From NCBI RefSeq assembly GCF_025766255.1, contig NW_026516711.1, forward strand, positions 124,001 to 188,000: 64,000 nucleotides of DNA, given 5' to 3'. The notes under the pieces are model-generated. The model was not told the DNA's origin and did not search any database. It saw nothing but the letters and a program-made list of their open reading frames with translations. The stretch is from Zychaea mexicana. Lineage: Eukaryota > Mucoromycota > Mucoromycetes > Mucorales > Lichtheimiaceae. Shown here piece after piece: positions 12,389 through 25,558 of the stretch (position 1 is its first letter; each line of letters begins with the position of its first letter). The translations under genes and the position numbers were made by a program.

Positions 12389-13684
12389 GTTGTGGGGAAT
12401 AAAGGAAGAAACTTGACTGGTATCTTAGACTGCTGTCCTTTTATATATCGTTATTTTAACTCTAAAACTATGACAGCATTACGGGAATTGAAAAAAAGCA
12501 TTTGCCCAGATCAAATCTTGGCTTATTACTTATCAGTAATCTACATTGTCTGAGCACAGTCTAGGCGAAGGAAAAGCACACAAAAAGCTCAAAACTGAGA
12601 AGTAGTGTATTCCTGATGTCATTTTGGCTGTTGTCTACTACTATTGCATCTCACCATGGCATTCTTCTAACATACTTAAGGAAGAAAACAGCTTTTAAAT
12701 TGCTACATCAAGCGGAATTTTGCAAATCCATCTATGTCTTCAGCACCAGTGGCTGTGATATATGCAATATTTTCCAAGACATTCGAGTTTTGATACTTTA
12801 TCAACAGAGTCCATGCTTATAGATTTTTGATTTATTCATCTTCTTACTGTGCCAAAAATATATGCAGGGTCAGTGCGTTGCATGTTTTGAATGACAGCTA
12901 CTGTGTTGGCAGTTGCCAGATCGGTCGGAGTTTCACCAATCATCCTTGGCAATTTGGCACCTGCTTGGCGGCCAACAAGTCATCTACTATCACCGATTAG
13001 AACCACCCTTTAAAGAAACGCCATTTATGGCAAAGACAAAACAAAGCTATCTATGATAGCTTATCATAACTCACATCCTAATAAGTGACTATATGGCTTT
13101 GATACAAAATATACATCTTACAATCAACCATTTTGATAAAAAAAACCAAATTTTGTTACAACGTGACCTTTTTCATCTTTCAGTAGTTTACGGAGCAGCG
13201 TGCTTCGGGGAAAAGAAAGATGTTGTAATAGAATGAGGTTGCGAACAAGATAAAGAAGTCTTTTAGACAGCGAACAACGTTCATGCCCATCGTGTTGCTC
13301 ATCGTGTTTGGATCAGCTACATAGCAACGAGTTAGAACTATTTGTTTACATTGTGTGACTCGAACCTGACAATATCAGCACTTGCAACTTCACATTTGAA
13401 GCTCATCATTAACCAGTCAAGTTTTAAAAGACTAATGTACTTAGTATTACAATTATTTTTATTTGATTTTCAGATCAATTGCTAGTGTATGTACAAGAGA
13501 TTATTGTTCTCTATGTATTATAAGTGTATAGGTAGGAAGATGGAATGGTATAGCGGGTGAAAAAGAAAGCAATGGATGGATGAGAAGAAGTTGAAATAAA
13601 AGTGCAAGAGTGTGAAAGAGACATAGTGTTTAAAAGTAAAAGATGGAACGATGAGAAAAAGAGTAATAATAATCATACAGTATT
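12389..13684. other. Intergenic spacer between the two ABC transporters
   Basis: Holds the promoter of copy 1 (left end) and the 3' UTR of copy 2 (right end, from about 13500). No further gene was recognised; frames here are shorter than 100 codons and lack motifs. Confidence 0.5.
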
Positions 13685-16600
13685 CTAGTGAGCGTTGAGG
13701 GATTGTTGGCGCACAAGTGCAGCGTATTCGCCATCCAGCTTGAGCAGTTCCCAGTGAGTACCCTGTTCGACGATACGGCCTCCCTTGACAACGCAAATGA
13801 GATCAGCATCTTGGATGGTCGACAAACGATGGGCAATGGTGATGGTAGTGCGACCACCTTCGCTGATAACATTGTCGATGGCAGCCTGGACAAGCTTTTC
13901 GGATTCAGAGTCAAGAGCAGAAGTGGCTTCATCAAGCAAGAGAACCTTGGGTTTACGGATCAATGCACGGGCAATGGCAATACGTTGCTTCTGACCACCG
14001 GACAACTGTGAACCCTTGTCACCAACACGGGTATCATAACCAGCAGGCAAATCCGAGATAAACTTGTGGATGTTGGCAGCGCGGCAGGCTTCTTCAACTT
14101 GCTCTTGAGTGACGGACTTGCTTTCATCCATACCGAAGCGAATATTTTCACCAATTGTCATATCAAAAAGAACAGGCTCTTGACCGACCAAAGCCATGTG
14201 GCTGCGGAGATTACCCAAAGTAAAGTTCTTGGTGTTGTGTTCATCCAGACGGACAGTACCGTCGATAGGATCGTACCAACGTTGAAGCATACCAATAGTG
14301 GTTGATTTACCACAACCCGATGGACCGACCAAAGCAATGGTTTGACCAGACTTGCCTTCCAAGTTGAATTCGCCGCTGAAAATGGGCATATCGGGACGTG
14401 CAGGGTAACGGAAGGTGATATCCTCGAACGAAATGTCGCCGTGAATAGAAGAGCTGGCAGGCTCCATGCCTTCAAGATCGGGATCAATGTGGGGCTTGCG
14501 TTCAATAACTTCAAAGGTGGCAATGGCAGAGTTCTTGGCCTTGGCAAAGGTCGAAGTGAAAACACTAGCACGACCAATACCCTGAGCAGTGATAAGGACA
14601 GCCATCATACAGACAATCATTTCCTCCATGTTAATCTTGCCATCATCCATAAGACGGACACCAGCATAGAAGGCGACGGCGTTGGTGTACATGTTGATAC
14701 CCTGTTGCAAAGCATAACCGACAGATGACATCATAGCCTTGCGCATAGCGAGCCTGTGAGGACGTTCCAAGGCACGATCAAACTTCGTCTCAAAGTCGCT
14801 CTGCTTGTTCAAAGCTTGGACAGTGCGAATTTCCTTGATGGCTTCACCGGCAACTTCACCGCTCTGTTCGTTGGCCTTGGCAGTCTTGTCCTCGAAACCA
14901 CGATGGATAGTCGATTCGTAGTAGGTAGCACCACCGATGAATGGAGCCATGCACAAGATAATCAAAGTCAAAGTCCAGCTGTGCACGAAAGAGATAACAA
15001 GACCTAATAAACAAAATACCAAAAGCAGATAAATCACATGTTTCTTCCCCTGCTAAATCAGAAAGCAAAAGAGTTTCCACAAACTTACCAGTGATGGCTG
15101 TAGAGCAAATCTGAGTAACATCACCCCAGACCTTGGTAACCATTTCGTTGACGTTCTTGGAATCGATAGCAAGCTTGGAAGTCAAAGCACCCATGCTGTG
15201 TTCATCGTCGTCAAAGTAACCAATTTCCTGCTTCATGTAGGCACGGAAAATATGTCCACGGAGACGCTCGGTGTAGAGTTCACCAGCACATTCAAAGGCA
15301 ATGATCTGAGTACCAAAACCAATGAAGGAGGCAATACCGAACATGACAAAGACAAATGCATACAAGTTGGCACCTTCCAAGGGACCAGGAGCGACGTTCT
15401 CGGGACTGAGAATCATGACAGTGATAATTTTGGCGAAAATGAGAGCGAAACAAGGGAAAATAGCACCGGCAATGGCAGCACCGGCAACACCGGCTCCAAG
15501 CATAAGCCATTCGGCACGCATTTGCTTCAAAATCTTGCCCATAGGAGCCTTTTGCTTCATGCGCTTCTTGCGTTCTAGCTTTTCCTTGCGGAGCTTCAGT
15601 TCGAAAGCGTCGATCGATGAAACAGTGCTCATGCGGACCAGGTGACCCGAGGAAGCGTCTTGCTTTTCGTTGGCTTCAACGATTTCGTTGATCTTGCGTT
15701 GTTGTTCGAGAAGTTCTTCGTTCTCCTTGCGCATCAGTTCTTCTTCGTCGACTTCTTCATCCTCGGTACCACCAACTTGCTTGGTTGCGATCTGCTGCTT
15801 GCGGACCAATTCGGAATAGACGCCTTGCTTAGCAAGCAATTCTTCGTGGTTACCTTGTTCGATAAGTTCACCTTGATGCATGACAACGATCAAATCGGCG
15901 TTGCGGATAGTAGACAAACGATGGGCAATAACGACAGTAGTGCGGTCAGCGGCAGCAGCATCCAAAGCACGTTGGACTAAGCGTTCAGACTGGGTATCCA
16001 AAGCAGAGGTGGCCTACAGTTGATTAAAATTGAATGCATAAGTATCTCCTGTTGCAGAAAGTTGTTCTGTAGATTCAAAGAGGTTGTTGACAACTTACTT
16101 CATCCAAAAGCAAAATAGTAGGGTTCTTGAGAATAGCACGAGCAATGGCAATACGTTGCTTCTGGCCACCAGAAAGCATACCACCGTGTTCACCAACAAG
16201 AGTGTCATAACCGTCAGGCAACTGCGAGATGAAGGTGTGGCAGTTGGCCTTCTTACAAGCTTCAATAATCTCCTCACGTGAGGCTTCGTAGTTGATACCC
16301 ATGAGCAAGTTTTGGCGGATAGTCATGTTGAACAAGACAGGTTCCTGCGAGACAACGCCAATCTGAGAACGCAACCATTTGACATTGACATCTTTGAGGT
16401 CGTTGCCATCAAGAGAAACGCTGCCCTCAAGGGGATCGTAGAAGCGCTGGATCAACTGAACACTGGTCGATTTGCCTGAACCAGAGGGGCCAACGAAGGC
16501 AACCGTCATACCAGGTTTGATCTTGAGGCTAAGTTTCTTGAGAATAGTGATATCCGGGCGGGTAGGATACTTAAACTGGACATCCTTGAATTCGATCTCA

Positions 16601-17965
16601 CCAATAACCTTTTCAGGCTTGAGACCTTCTTCGGAATCAGGATCGATAGTAGGAACGCGATCAATGGTGGAGAAGACCTTATGGGCAGCACCGGCGGCGG
16701 TGGAGACGGCAGAGATATTGGGAGGCAATTGCATGAGGGACATAGCACCAATGATCATGGAGAAGAAGACGATCAAGACGGTGGCACCAGTCATCTTTCC
16801 TTCCTTGACGAGTTGGCCGCCATACCAGAACGAAAGACCGTACGTGGCGAACAGAACGAAGAGGAAGCAAGCGAAACCAACACCAAGGTAGATACCACGC
16901 TTCATACCAACTACACGGGCCTTGACGAGCTTCTCCTCATAGCGACGAGCAAAGCGGTCTTGTAGAGAGAACGAGTAGACGGTGCGAATGCCAGCAAAGA
17001 CCTGTTCAGCAATAGCGCCGGCTTCGGCATATGCATCCTGAGTTTGCAAAGTGAACTTGGTGATAAAGTAACCAATGGCACCACCGCAGGCAGCAAGGAC
17101 GGGCATGGTAGCCAAGATGATGACAGCCAAGTTCCAGCCCTCCACAAAAGCGATGACGAAACCAGAGATAAAGGCACCAATCGATTGCAAAAGGATACCG
17201 CATTTTTCAGAGATACCGTCCTGGATCAGCTGAGTATCAGCAGCAAGACGAGTTGTGAGGGAACCTTCTTCAGATTTATCGAACCTAGTGTAATTAAAAT
17301 GTGCAGGGACGGACGCTAAATAAGCATGTGCGGTTCAAGGGGTAAAGGGGAAAGGACTTTGAAACAAAACGAGAGGAATAAGCTTACCAGCCAAGATCTT
17401 GACGTAAAATGGCATGTACATATTTCTGGCGGATACGGCGAGTTTGGTTCTCACCAGTCATGATCCAGAAGCTTTGGGCAACGTAGGCACCGACAAGTAC
17501 GCCGGTACCCATGTAGACGAAGATGAGAATAAGATCGTAAGTCATATCAAGCAGCTTGAAGTCTCCCATTCCTTCTTGCATTTGCTCGGGCGTCATAGTT
17601 TGCATGGCAGTAACACCTGTACCAAGGTCGTCCATAAACTGACCAAAGAAGACGATCATAACAGGCTGCATAGCACCGACACCAAGAGAGCAGATCGCGG
17701 CAATCAGAACCATCACAAGTTCTTTTGTTGTGGCGAAACGGAAAAGTTTGTGTACGGGAACGGCGGGATCTTTCTTCTTCTTTTCCTTTTTCTTCTTCTT
17801 GCCGTTATCGTCGTTGTCGTTCGTTTCGAGTTGTTGAATAGGAGAGTGTTCTGTAACTGAGTGCTTTTCGCTGACAACCTCAGATGGTGCAACATCTTCG
17901 GTTCGTTTTAATTCGAGCTCCTGCACAGTCGCATCCGACCGTGTTGATGAAGCTGACCCTGGCAT
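13685..17965 (-). CDS. Full-size ABCB multidrug/peptide exporter (copy 2)
   Basis: Second P-glycoprotein-like exporter, head-to-tail with copy 1. Exons 17388-17965, 16099-17284, 15089-16013 and 13685-15003 give 1335 aa. NBD1: GPSGSGKST near residue 458, [29 protein letters not shown] with the intron between. NBD2: GPSGCGKST near residue 1120, [44 protein letters not shown]1 includes the segment [20 protein letters not shown], a standard coupling region split by an intron of 103 nt inside the Trp codon. The linker between halves is highly charged (EEDEEVD-like and Lys/Arg runs). Catalytic residues are all present, so it should be active. Codon use looks more optimised than in copy 1 (many C-ending codons), hinting at higher expression; that is an impression, not a calculation. 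Confidence 0.94.
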
Positions 17966-19873
17966 GGAATATCACAAGTGGGTGGAGGTATAAAAAAAAG
18001 AAGATGGAAATCAAGCGGGGGTCTCTTACAAAGAAGTGTTCTCTTTTATATGCTTTTGTGAACCCAGATTAAATCGAACTTTTTTTTCGGTCGCGAAATA
18101 CGGCGGCCCGAGGACTACCGAAGCTTCCGCACCAATCATCACTAATGGCGTCTCAGTGTGTGCTCCGATTATCACGTTTTCAGTATACCTTTCGGCGCTC
18201 GTTTTCGGCGCCTCCACCGGGTCGGTTTGCTTTGTTTCTTAAGCTGGATGCCTAACCAAGAGTTACCATGGTTTTCCTCCATTTCCGAATCAATTGCTGG
18301 TTTCCTTACTTGGATCGCATGCACTGCAAGTGCTACACACAAGGCAGTTTTCGGGAATTCTGATCTGCCATAACCCGAATTTCTCTCTGCAGCCCTGCTT
18401 TCGATTATTGAAGATCATCACGCGCATCCTCATCATGCTCCACAGTGTTTCTGATCTATTGAGGAAGAAATTTTCCTCTATTATCGCTATACGCTGTTTG
18501 GATATGTCTAAAACAATCCCTAGCAAAATCACTGAAGCGGATGTTCTGATTCGAAAAAAAAATGCACAGATCAAGAGAGAGACAACAGCTTATTGGATCT
18601 CGTTCAAATGCAAGGCGGAGATCGATTCGCGCTTTGATAAACGAATCTGCTGCGAATTTACTGCGGTTCAGCCTAGGCTGGCCTGTTCGCTGTTGCTTTC
18701 GAAGATATTTATTCGGCCCCCGTGTTTTACCAGCCACATTGTCATCATGTAAAGAATTTGTAATTAAATGCGATGCGCGATCCCGTCGTTGCTTATCGGT
18801 GAAGGTCTACTACATTGAGATGAATCATCGTCTTTGGGACAGAACATCGACGTGGCTAGCATGTGATCCTTCTGTATTGGGACAATCTTTGCGACACAAA
18901 CTGGGAAAAAAAGACGCTGGCCGATATCTAGTGTTTAATTTTTTCCACCAAAGGATGATATTCGAAGAATATCATGTTTATGTGATCATGAAATCATGGC
19001 GCTTGGATCACGCAAATCAGAATCATTGTAGTCGAAAGTCGACGGCAAAATGGTCAGACCGGGGCTTTTGGGCAACTATTGCGCGCGGCACGCGTATCAT
19101 TCTAAAAGTAAACTTGCAATGTCTCGGATGAAATATTGAAGCGCAGACTCCCTCTACCAATACATTTTCCCCCTGTATCTCGGTGCGCCTTCTTTTGATC
19201 TGCTGGATCAGCTTATCACCCACTTTGTCCTGGAGCAATGCTGCTGATTTGCACATAGGCGACAGAGCAACTGGTAGCAGTGAAGAACACAGAAATTTAA
19301 GCAAAGGATTAACTCACAAAGGTAGAAAAATAGCTTGAAAAACGATTTCTTTATGATTTCTCACAAAAACGATTGATTGTACTACACTTTCGTAGAAATC
19401 CGGGCGATTATGACCATAGACGGCAACAACCAGTGTCAAAACAGGCTGTAACACACACAGAATTAGTGGGTATCGGTCCGGTTTTCAAAAGCGGATAGAA
19501 TGCCCGCGCAAATCAGCTGTACGTTCATAGGATGATAGGGATGAGCATCGTCTCAGTAGTATACGGTCTATCTATAGCGTCATCATTTGCCAATCACGTA
19601 TGGTACTAATTGGCTAAGCAGTCTTTGTCTCTGACTTTTTAATAAGTATAATGATAGTAGTAGGAAGCAAATAATATTAAAGTACAAAAGGAAAAAGGTG
19701 GAGAAATCATATACACAAAAGCTACATGCCGAAAGATTATGAACAAATACTATCACATGGAGAAGCATGGAAATAACAAAAATACAACGATTGAATGCGA
19801 ATAACGAAAAGGACCATAAGATTACAAAACATAAGAAAGAACGGACGGCAAGGGGGGAGTGGCTGCTGTAACT
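17966..19873. other. Intergenic, promoter of ABC copy 2; no gene recognised
   Basis: Contains the upstream region of ABC copy 2 (left) and the downstream region of the calcium ATPase (right). Open frames up to 189 codons (18562-19131, plus) occur. They show no recognisable domain, and no spliced continuation was found. Confidence 0.45.
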
Positions 19874-22800
19874 CTAATGCTTGTTGCTGTCGTTATTTTC
19901 ACCGTCGACCTGTAGTTTTTCACGGCTACTGTTATTATTGAGAACAGCCCCAGTCGAAGAAGCAGCGGCTACCATGCTTGGAATCACAATTGATGCGGCA
20001 ACGCTATCTCTACGACCGTCGTGCTGCTCGGCACCTTCCTTGAATGCTGTGATGTCTTGCTCAACGTTCTTGTACGTGTCATTTCCAGCCATGTAAATAG
20101 AAGGAACCAAGGGACCCTTGTAATCACCTCCCAAGTACCGCTGTCGCGTGGCAGGGTTGCGGAACAAGAATCCAAAAGCGCTGTCGGGAATCAGGCGCAC
20201 CACAACGCCTACAGGCAAGGCAAACATACCCACGATAATTGCAATAGCCCACGAAGGCCCATCAATCTGCGTGACCTGGAACGCCACACCGGCAAAATTG
20301 ACAATGATCGCCTGTAGGAAGATGCACGTAAAGAACACGCCAATGAAGAACTTGTTTGCCCAGATGTTGTGGAACACGTTGAGCTTGCGGTCGATACGGC
20401 GGCAGTTGATTTCATTAAAGATCTGGCAGAACACAAATGTGTTGAACACGATCGTCTGCAGGACGGTGTCTTCGGGAGAGTAGTTGAGGATACCGCCGTA
20501 CAGCAGGACAAACGTGACAATGATCTGAAAGATAGACTGGCCGATAATCATCTTCCACATTTGCAAGCTGATCAGAGGCGCCGACTTGGGTTGCGGTCCG
20601 CGTTGCAGCAGCTCCTCGGTAGGTGGATCCGTAGCGAGTGCCAATGCGGCTAGCGTGTCCATAATCAGGTTTACCCACAGCAACTGGACGGCCGTTAACA
20701 CGGACTTTTGCTCCTCGCTCGCGACACCGGAAATAAACGTCAAGACAACAGCAGTGACATTGACTGTGAGCTGGAATTCCAGAAACTTGCGCACGCCATC
20801 ATTGACACAACGGCCCCACATAATGGCACGGACGATGCTGGCAAAGTTATCGTCCATCAAGATAATACTGGAAGCTTCCTTGGCCACCTCGGTGCCGGCG
20901 ATGCCCATGGAAAAGCCAACATCTGCAAGCTTTAGGGCAGGACCATCGTTGGTGCCGTCGCCCGTCACAGCGACAATTTCGCCCAGCTCCTTAAGCCGCT
21001 CCACCAGAATACGCTTGTCTTCAGGACTTGATCGTGCCAAAACTTGCAACCGTGGAATCACTGCGTCCATTTCGGACGGAGCCAAATGACGGAACACAGG
21101 ACCCTCCATGACTAACCCTCCGGTCGTGTAGATGCCGCACTGACGTGCAATGCTCTTGGCTGTCATGACATTGTCACCGGTTACCATGCGAACAAAAACG
21201 CCAGCTTGTTGGCATGCACGCACAGCATCTTTGACACCCGGCCGCAAAGGATCTTCAATACCAATAATACCGAGCAAAGTCAATCCTCGGTCTTGCACAA
21301 GGTCTTCATAGGGAACGTCCGGCTCGACGCCTGCGGCAGCGGTACCGCCAGCCGGCGGCCACTGAGTAAATTCGCGATAGGCAACAGCGATGGTACGGAG
21401 ACTCTGGGAAGCATAGGTCTGGATGATATGGTCGATGCGTGTGCGGTCTGCTTCTGTCAACGGTCGTGACTGAGCGTGGTCGCCTTGATCCAGCGATACC
21501 ACGCGTGAGCAGTGCTCAACCATAATTTCAGAAGCACCCTTGAGATGCGCGCGATAGATCATCTGGGACGGCTTTTCACCAGGAACCTTGATGATGGTTG
21601 CCATGGCCTTACGCTCTGAACTGAAGGGGAATACCTGTTCAATCTCAAAACGCTGGCGGAGTGTGCCGAAGTGTTCGCTTCCGGTTTCGCTCGTGAAGGA
21701 AAGGAGTGCAGTTTCGGTTTTGTTTCCAACAATGGCAGGATTGCCTGCTTCGTCTTTACCTTGGAAAGCCGACGAGTTGATGGCGATGCCTTGGTGGATC
21801 AGTTCGTTGACAGGTGCGGGGACTTTGTCTGCAACAGCGGAGACGTCTGAGACATCGGTCTGCGAATCTGAGGGATCGCGGCGGAAGCGGAACGAGGATC
21901 CGATCGTGCCAGCTACAACAGTCATCTTGTTTTGCGTCAGTGTGCCTGTCTTGTCAGAACACACCGTAGTAGCGTTGCCCATGGTTTCACAAGACGCTAA
22001 CACACGGACCAGGTTGTTGTCCTGGAGCATGCGTCGTGTAGCATATGCGAGAGCTATGATTTTAATAATAGAAAATAGTTAGCAAGTGATAAATCATGTA
22101 CGACGCACTCAAATTATCAATTTGCTACTTTACCAAGAGTAACAGCCAAGGGTAGACCTTCTGGAACGGCAACGACAATAACAGTGACGACAAGAATGAG
22201 AATACTCATGACATCGCTGACAATTTTTGTAGCTTCTGTTGGCACACCGTGGCGGAAGTTGACAAAGTATCGAATCAGAAGGGCAATCAGCATCAATATG
22301 GCAGCAGCGGACCCCAGCTTGGTAATCATGCCGGCCAGACCATTAAGTTTGATTTGCAGAGGGGTCATTTCATCTTCGGTTCGCAAGGCCATCATGGTCC
22401 GACCGTGATAGGAGTGGACGCCAACACTAGTGACGAGATAGGTGCCGACGCCTTCAAGAACCTTTGAGCCAGAAATGATGAACGGATCCGGTGTAGAACG
22501 ACTTAGCTGGGCCTTGGGTGGCTCTTGGCGTGTAGAGGCAGTGCCTACGGACGACGATGAAGCTGCACCTTTATTGGGAGAAGGAGGTGCCAAGTAGTCC
22601 GATTTGTCCTTCTCTGGGCTGCTGGCGTGGTGTTCTTGGAGTTGGTAGGCTTTCTGTGCACATGCGCGCCAATCGAGTTTTCGGACGGCATCTGATTCGC
22701 CCGTAGCAGCTGACTCGTCACACTTGAGGTTGTGGCCTTCGATGAAAATACCATCGGTTGAGACCACCTCGCCAGGCTCGAGATAAAGAACATCGCCGAC

Positions 22801-23767
22801 CTGGACATCGTGTACGGAAATCATTTCAGTCTTGCCTGATCGCGTTGCCTGTGATGGAGTGGTGTATTTTTTTAATTAGATGAACTGCTTTCTTTCACTC
22901 TTGCAGGTCTTATTAGACAAGTACCTTGACTTGGCGATCTTCTTTCTTGGCATTAAGTTTGCGAAACTGCTTGTCCTTTTGGAAATCATTGATACTGCCG
23001 ACAAGAACAACAATGGCGATGGCACAGATGATGACTAGGCCCTCAACCCACTTGATGCCAGGGATCCTATTTCCTTCAGCATCATATTCGGGGATGTCGA
23101 TTGTCTCGTAAATGCCTACAGCTAATGAAACGATTGAGGCAACGCCCAAAAGAATCTATCGCATAACAGCAGAGATATGTCAATAAAAACAAACATTCCT
23201 TCTCTTGATCTGAGTGCTCTTGATGTAAACAAGGGAGTGATGTACCAGAGTTTTATCGCGAAAAGCGAGGAACATAAGCTGAAAGATGCTCTTGCCCTTG
23301 ATTTGGGGCAGTATATTCGTGCCAAACACCTGGGTTCGCTGCTCGATGTTGTTTACAGCTTCGAATGATGATGATTCTGTGGAGGCATTCATGATCGAGT
23401 CCAGGGGGATACTGGAGCTGATTTCCGTCGTGGGTGACAGGCCAGCGTGTATGTCGGCATGTAAGCCTCGTGCGACGCCTTCCAGTCCGCCATACTTTAT
23501 CAGCAGATCCAAGTTTTTGGGATCCATTAATGCCTCGAGCTGTGAAGGCTTAAACGCGAATGGGTTGTCGCTATCTTTGTGTGCTGTAACCAGATCTTCA
23601 CGCATGTCGACTTTAATTTCGCCTTGGTCGGTTTTGACTGTCGAGGTCACGGGTGATGGTGTTGCAGTGCCTACAAGCGTTGGTTCGCCGCCGGCGCCAC
23701 GATAACTGGAAAGCTCATCGGGATGAGTTACAATGGCAGGCGGTTTGTCATTCGAATCGGATGCCAT
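19874..23767 (-). CDS. Calcium-transporting P-type ATPase, PMCA/Pmc1-like (P2B)
   Basis: Moves calcium out of the cytosol, in fungi usually into the vacuole (Pmc1 group). Exons 23246-23767, 22925-23155, 22134-22848 and 19874-22053 give 1215 aa. Visible in order: a polar N-terminal extension; IFQLMFLAFRDKTL...ILLGVASIVSLAVGIYET (TM1); VGDVLYLEPGEVVSTDG and ATGESD (actuator domain); VAVPEGLPLAVTLALAYATRRML (TM4, with the PEGLP ion-binding turn); SDKTGTLTQNKM with the phosphorylated Asp near residue 523; GDGTNDGPALKLADVG; and TM5-TM10. The actuator carries a Ser/Pro-rich insert of about 50 residues. No obvious C-terminal calmodulin-binding helix was seen; the tail is Ser/Asn-rich. The start at 23767 was preferred over upstream in-frame Met codons, whose extension (up to 23965) is hydrophobic and basic and looks like leader DNA. 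Confidence 0.93.
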
Positions 23768-25558
23768 TTCGTTTGTATTGAGGTCGTTACTGCTGTGTCT
23801 TGTAAATGATTTGACGAAAAATGCATGCAGAGGAGAAGGAAAAGGAAGGCGAGAGAGAGAGAGAAAGTAAGTGGGAAGATGAACAAAGGGAAGACGAAGT
23901 ACACGAAAGAGGAGTCTTCCCAAAAGGCCTATTGCGTGTGTCCTTTTTTTATTACTAGTTTTCACGATCGAGGGTATTTATACGGAACACACCAGTCCAA
24001 CCCATCACTGGGTTATGCGAGCACAAGGACAAGCTCTCCATGCAAAAAGCAAAGGGGAAAATGGGGGGAGCGAGGAGCCGTAAGACGATGGGCTCGGTGC
24101 ACAAGAAGACTTTCCAGCTAGAAAAGTAGCGGCAATCTAATTAAGAAGGAAGGTTCTGCGTGTTCGCAAGTTTGCAAAACAAAGATGATGACACTGGCCA
24201 CACTATGATAGCAAAAAGGCACGGTCGGCCATAATCGACGCCTGCCACCACAATAATGACTAGGTAAACTACTATTACCACTTTCCCGAGTTGGGTGGAG
24301 CGCGGAAAGTCTGGAAATCTCCTGGGTTCAAAACTCTGTCAATTATCGGCTACATTCAGGCAAGGGACCACGCACTTTCTAGAGGCACTCATGCACACAC
24401 ACACACAGACCTGCCTTGGGCGACTTGTTTGATATGCGATGTTGATGTCGCTTGCCTTCTTCTTTAGGTCGTCTGATATGATGCCCACCAACCCCCCCCC
24501 CCACCCCAAAACCAACAATGGCTTTCCTTGGTCCCCGCCCGCTGTTACCCATAACTCCCCCACCCCGGCCAGCAACTCAACCAACACACGCAGCTGACAA
24601 CAGCTTTTTTTACATAATTCATTTAATCTGTAATCTGTACAAAATACAAACCCTGTGTAAGAGTCGCAAAAATAGATTGAGCTCGTTGATTATATTAAGC
24701 CTCCACCGAAATACAGGAAGGATCTTTTATCAGTACGTCGCCACACACCCGCTCATAATCTCACCAGAATGAAAGAACAAGGACGGACGATCCATGGCCA
24801 CAAACACATGGTTGTTTGGGTATACACCACTCGGCACTGTTTCCATACTCTGAGGGAACCGCGTTACACAAAAGCCACGATGGAACTTACGATGGCACAG
24901 CAAAGATTCTTCTTTTTGAACACATTTTTAGAACCCCACAAGTCCAAAAGCGTCGAAAAGATTCCTTATCCGGCATCTAACCCCCCCCCATCTCTCCCTC
25001 TGAAATTCCGTCATGTAGTTCTCCTTCCATCAGTCATGTGCTGCCACTCATCTCGCACTCTCGTTCTCTCTTCCTTGACTACGGATGCTAGGATATTCAC
25101 ATTTGTTTCCATGACAACAATGTTGTTGTCTCCCACTTTAATGTTTCCAAAAAAAAAGAAAAGTGTCAACAAGATCAAATATTTACATTATTGCATCAAG
25201 CCTGAAATCAACAGCGTGATCGACGCTTTCCAACTCCGGGCATACCAAATGAAGGGTGTAATAGAAAGGGAGGAAATCCATCCAGCCACCAATGTTAGGT
25301 TATATTCAACCTTACATGATAGGCTGTTGAGAAAAATGGACGGTGTGAGGGGGGAAGTGAAGAAAAAAGAACAGAATAGCTTTTCGGTTGGACGAAAAGT
25401 TTAATCCATGTCGTAACATACCAACTACTAATAGCTATGCTGCTGCATTAGAAGACAAGAAGAACCAGAAGATGAAAGGCATTGAGGCTATACTTTTATT
25501 TTGATGGGTACTGTGTATGTTTATATATGTATAAGTATGTATAAGCAAGAGATCACTA
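23768..25558. other. Intergenic, promoter of calcium ATPase; no gene recognised
   Basis: Pyrimidine- and C-rich patches occur (poly-C at about 24491-24501 and 24979-24987, CA repeat at about 24392-24404). A plus-strand frame at 24769-25404 has no domain and its composition does not look protein-like. Confidence 0.45.

Noticed and set aside
18562..19131. 189-codon plus-strand open frame between ABC copy 2 and the calcium ATPase
   Set aside because: No recognisable domain, no splice continuation, and composition unlike neighbouring proteins; it looks like a chance frame.
23768..23965. In-frame N-terminal extension of the calcium ATPase with a hydrophobic stretch
   Set aside because: Sequence is leader-like and not expected in the family. 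The Met at 23767 begins a normal polar N-terminus.
24769..25404. 211-codon plus-strand open frame
   Set aside because: Low-complexity, pyrimidine-rich DNA with no protein family signal; likely chance.
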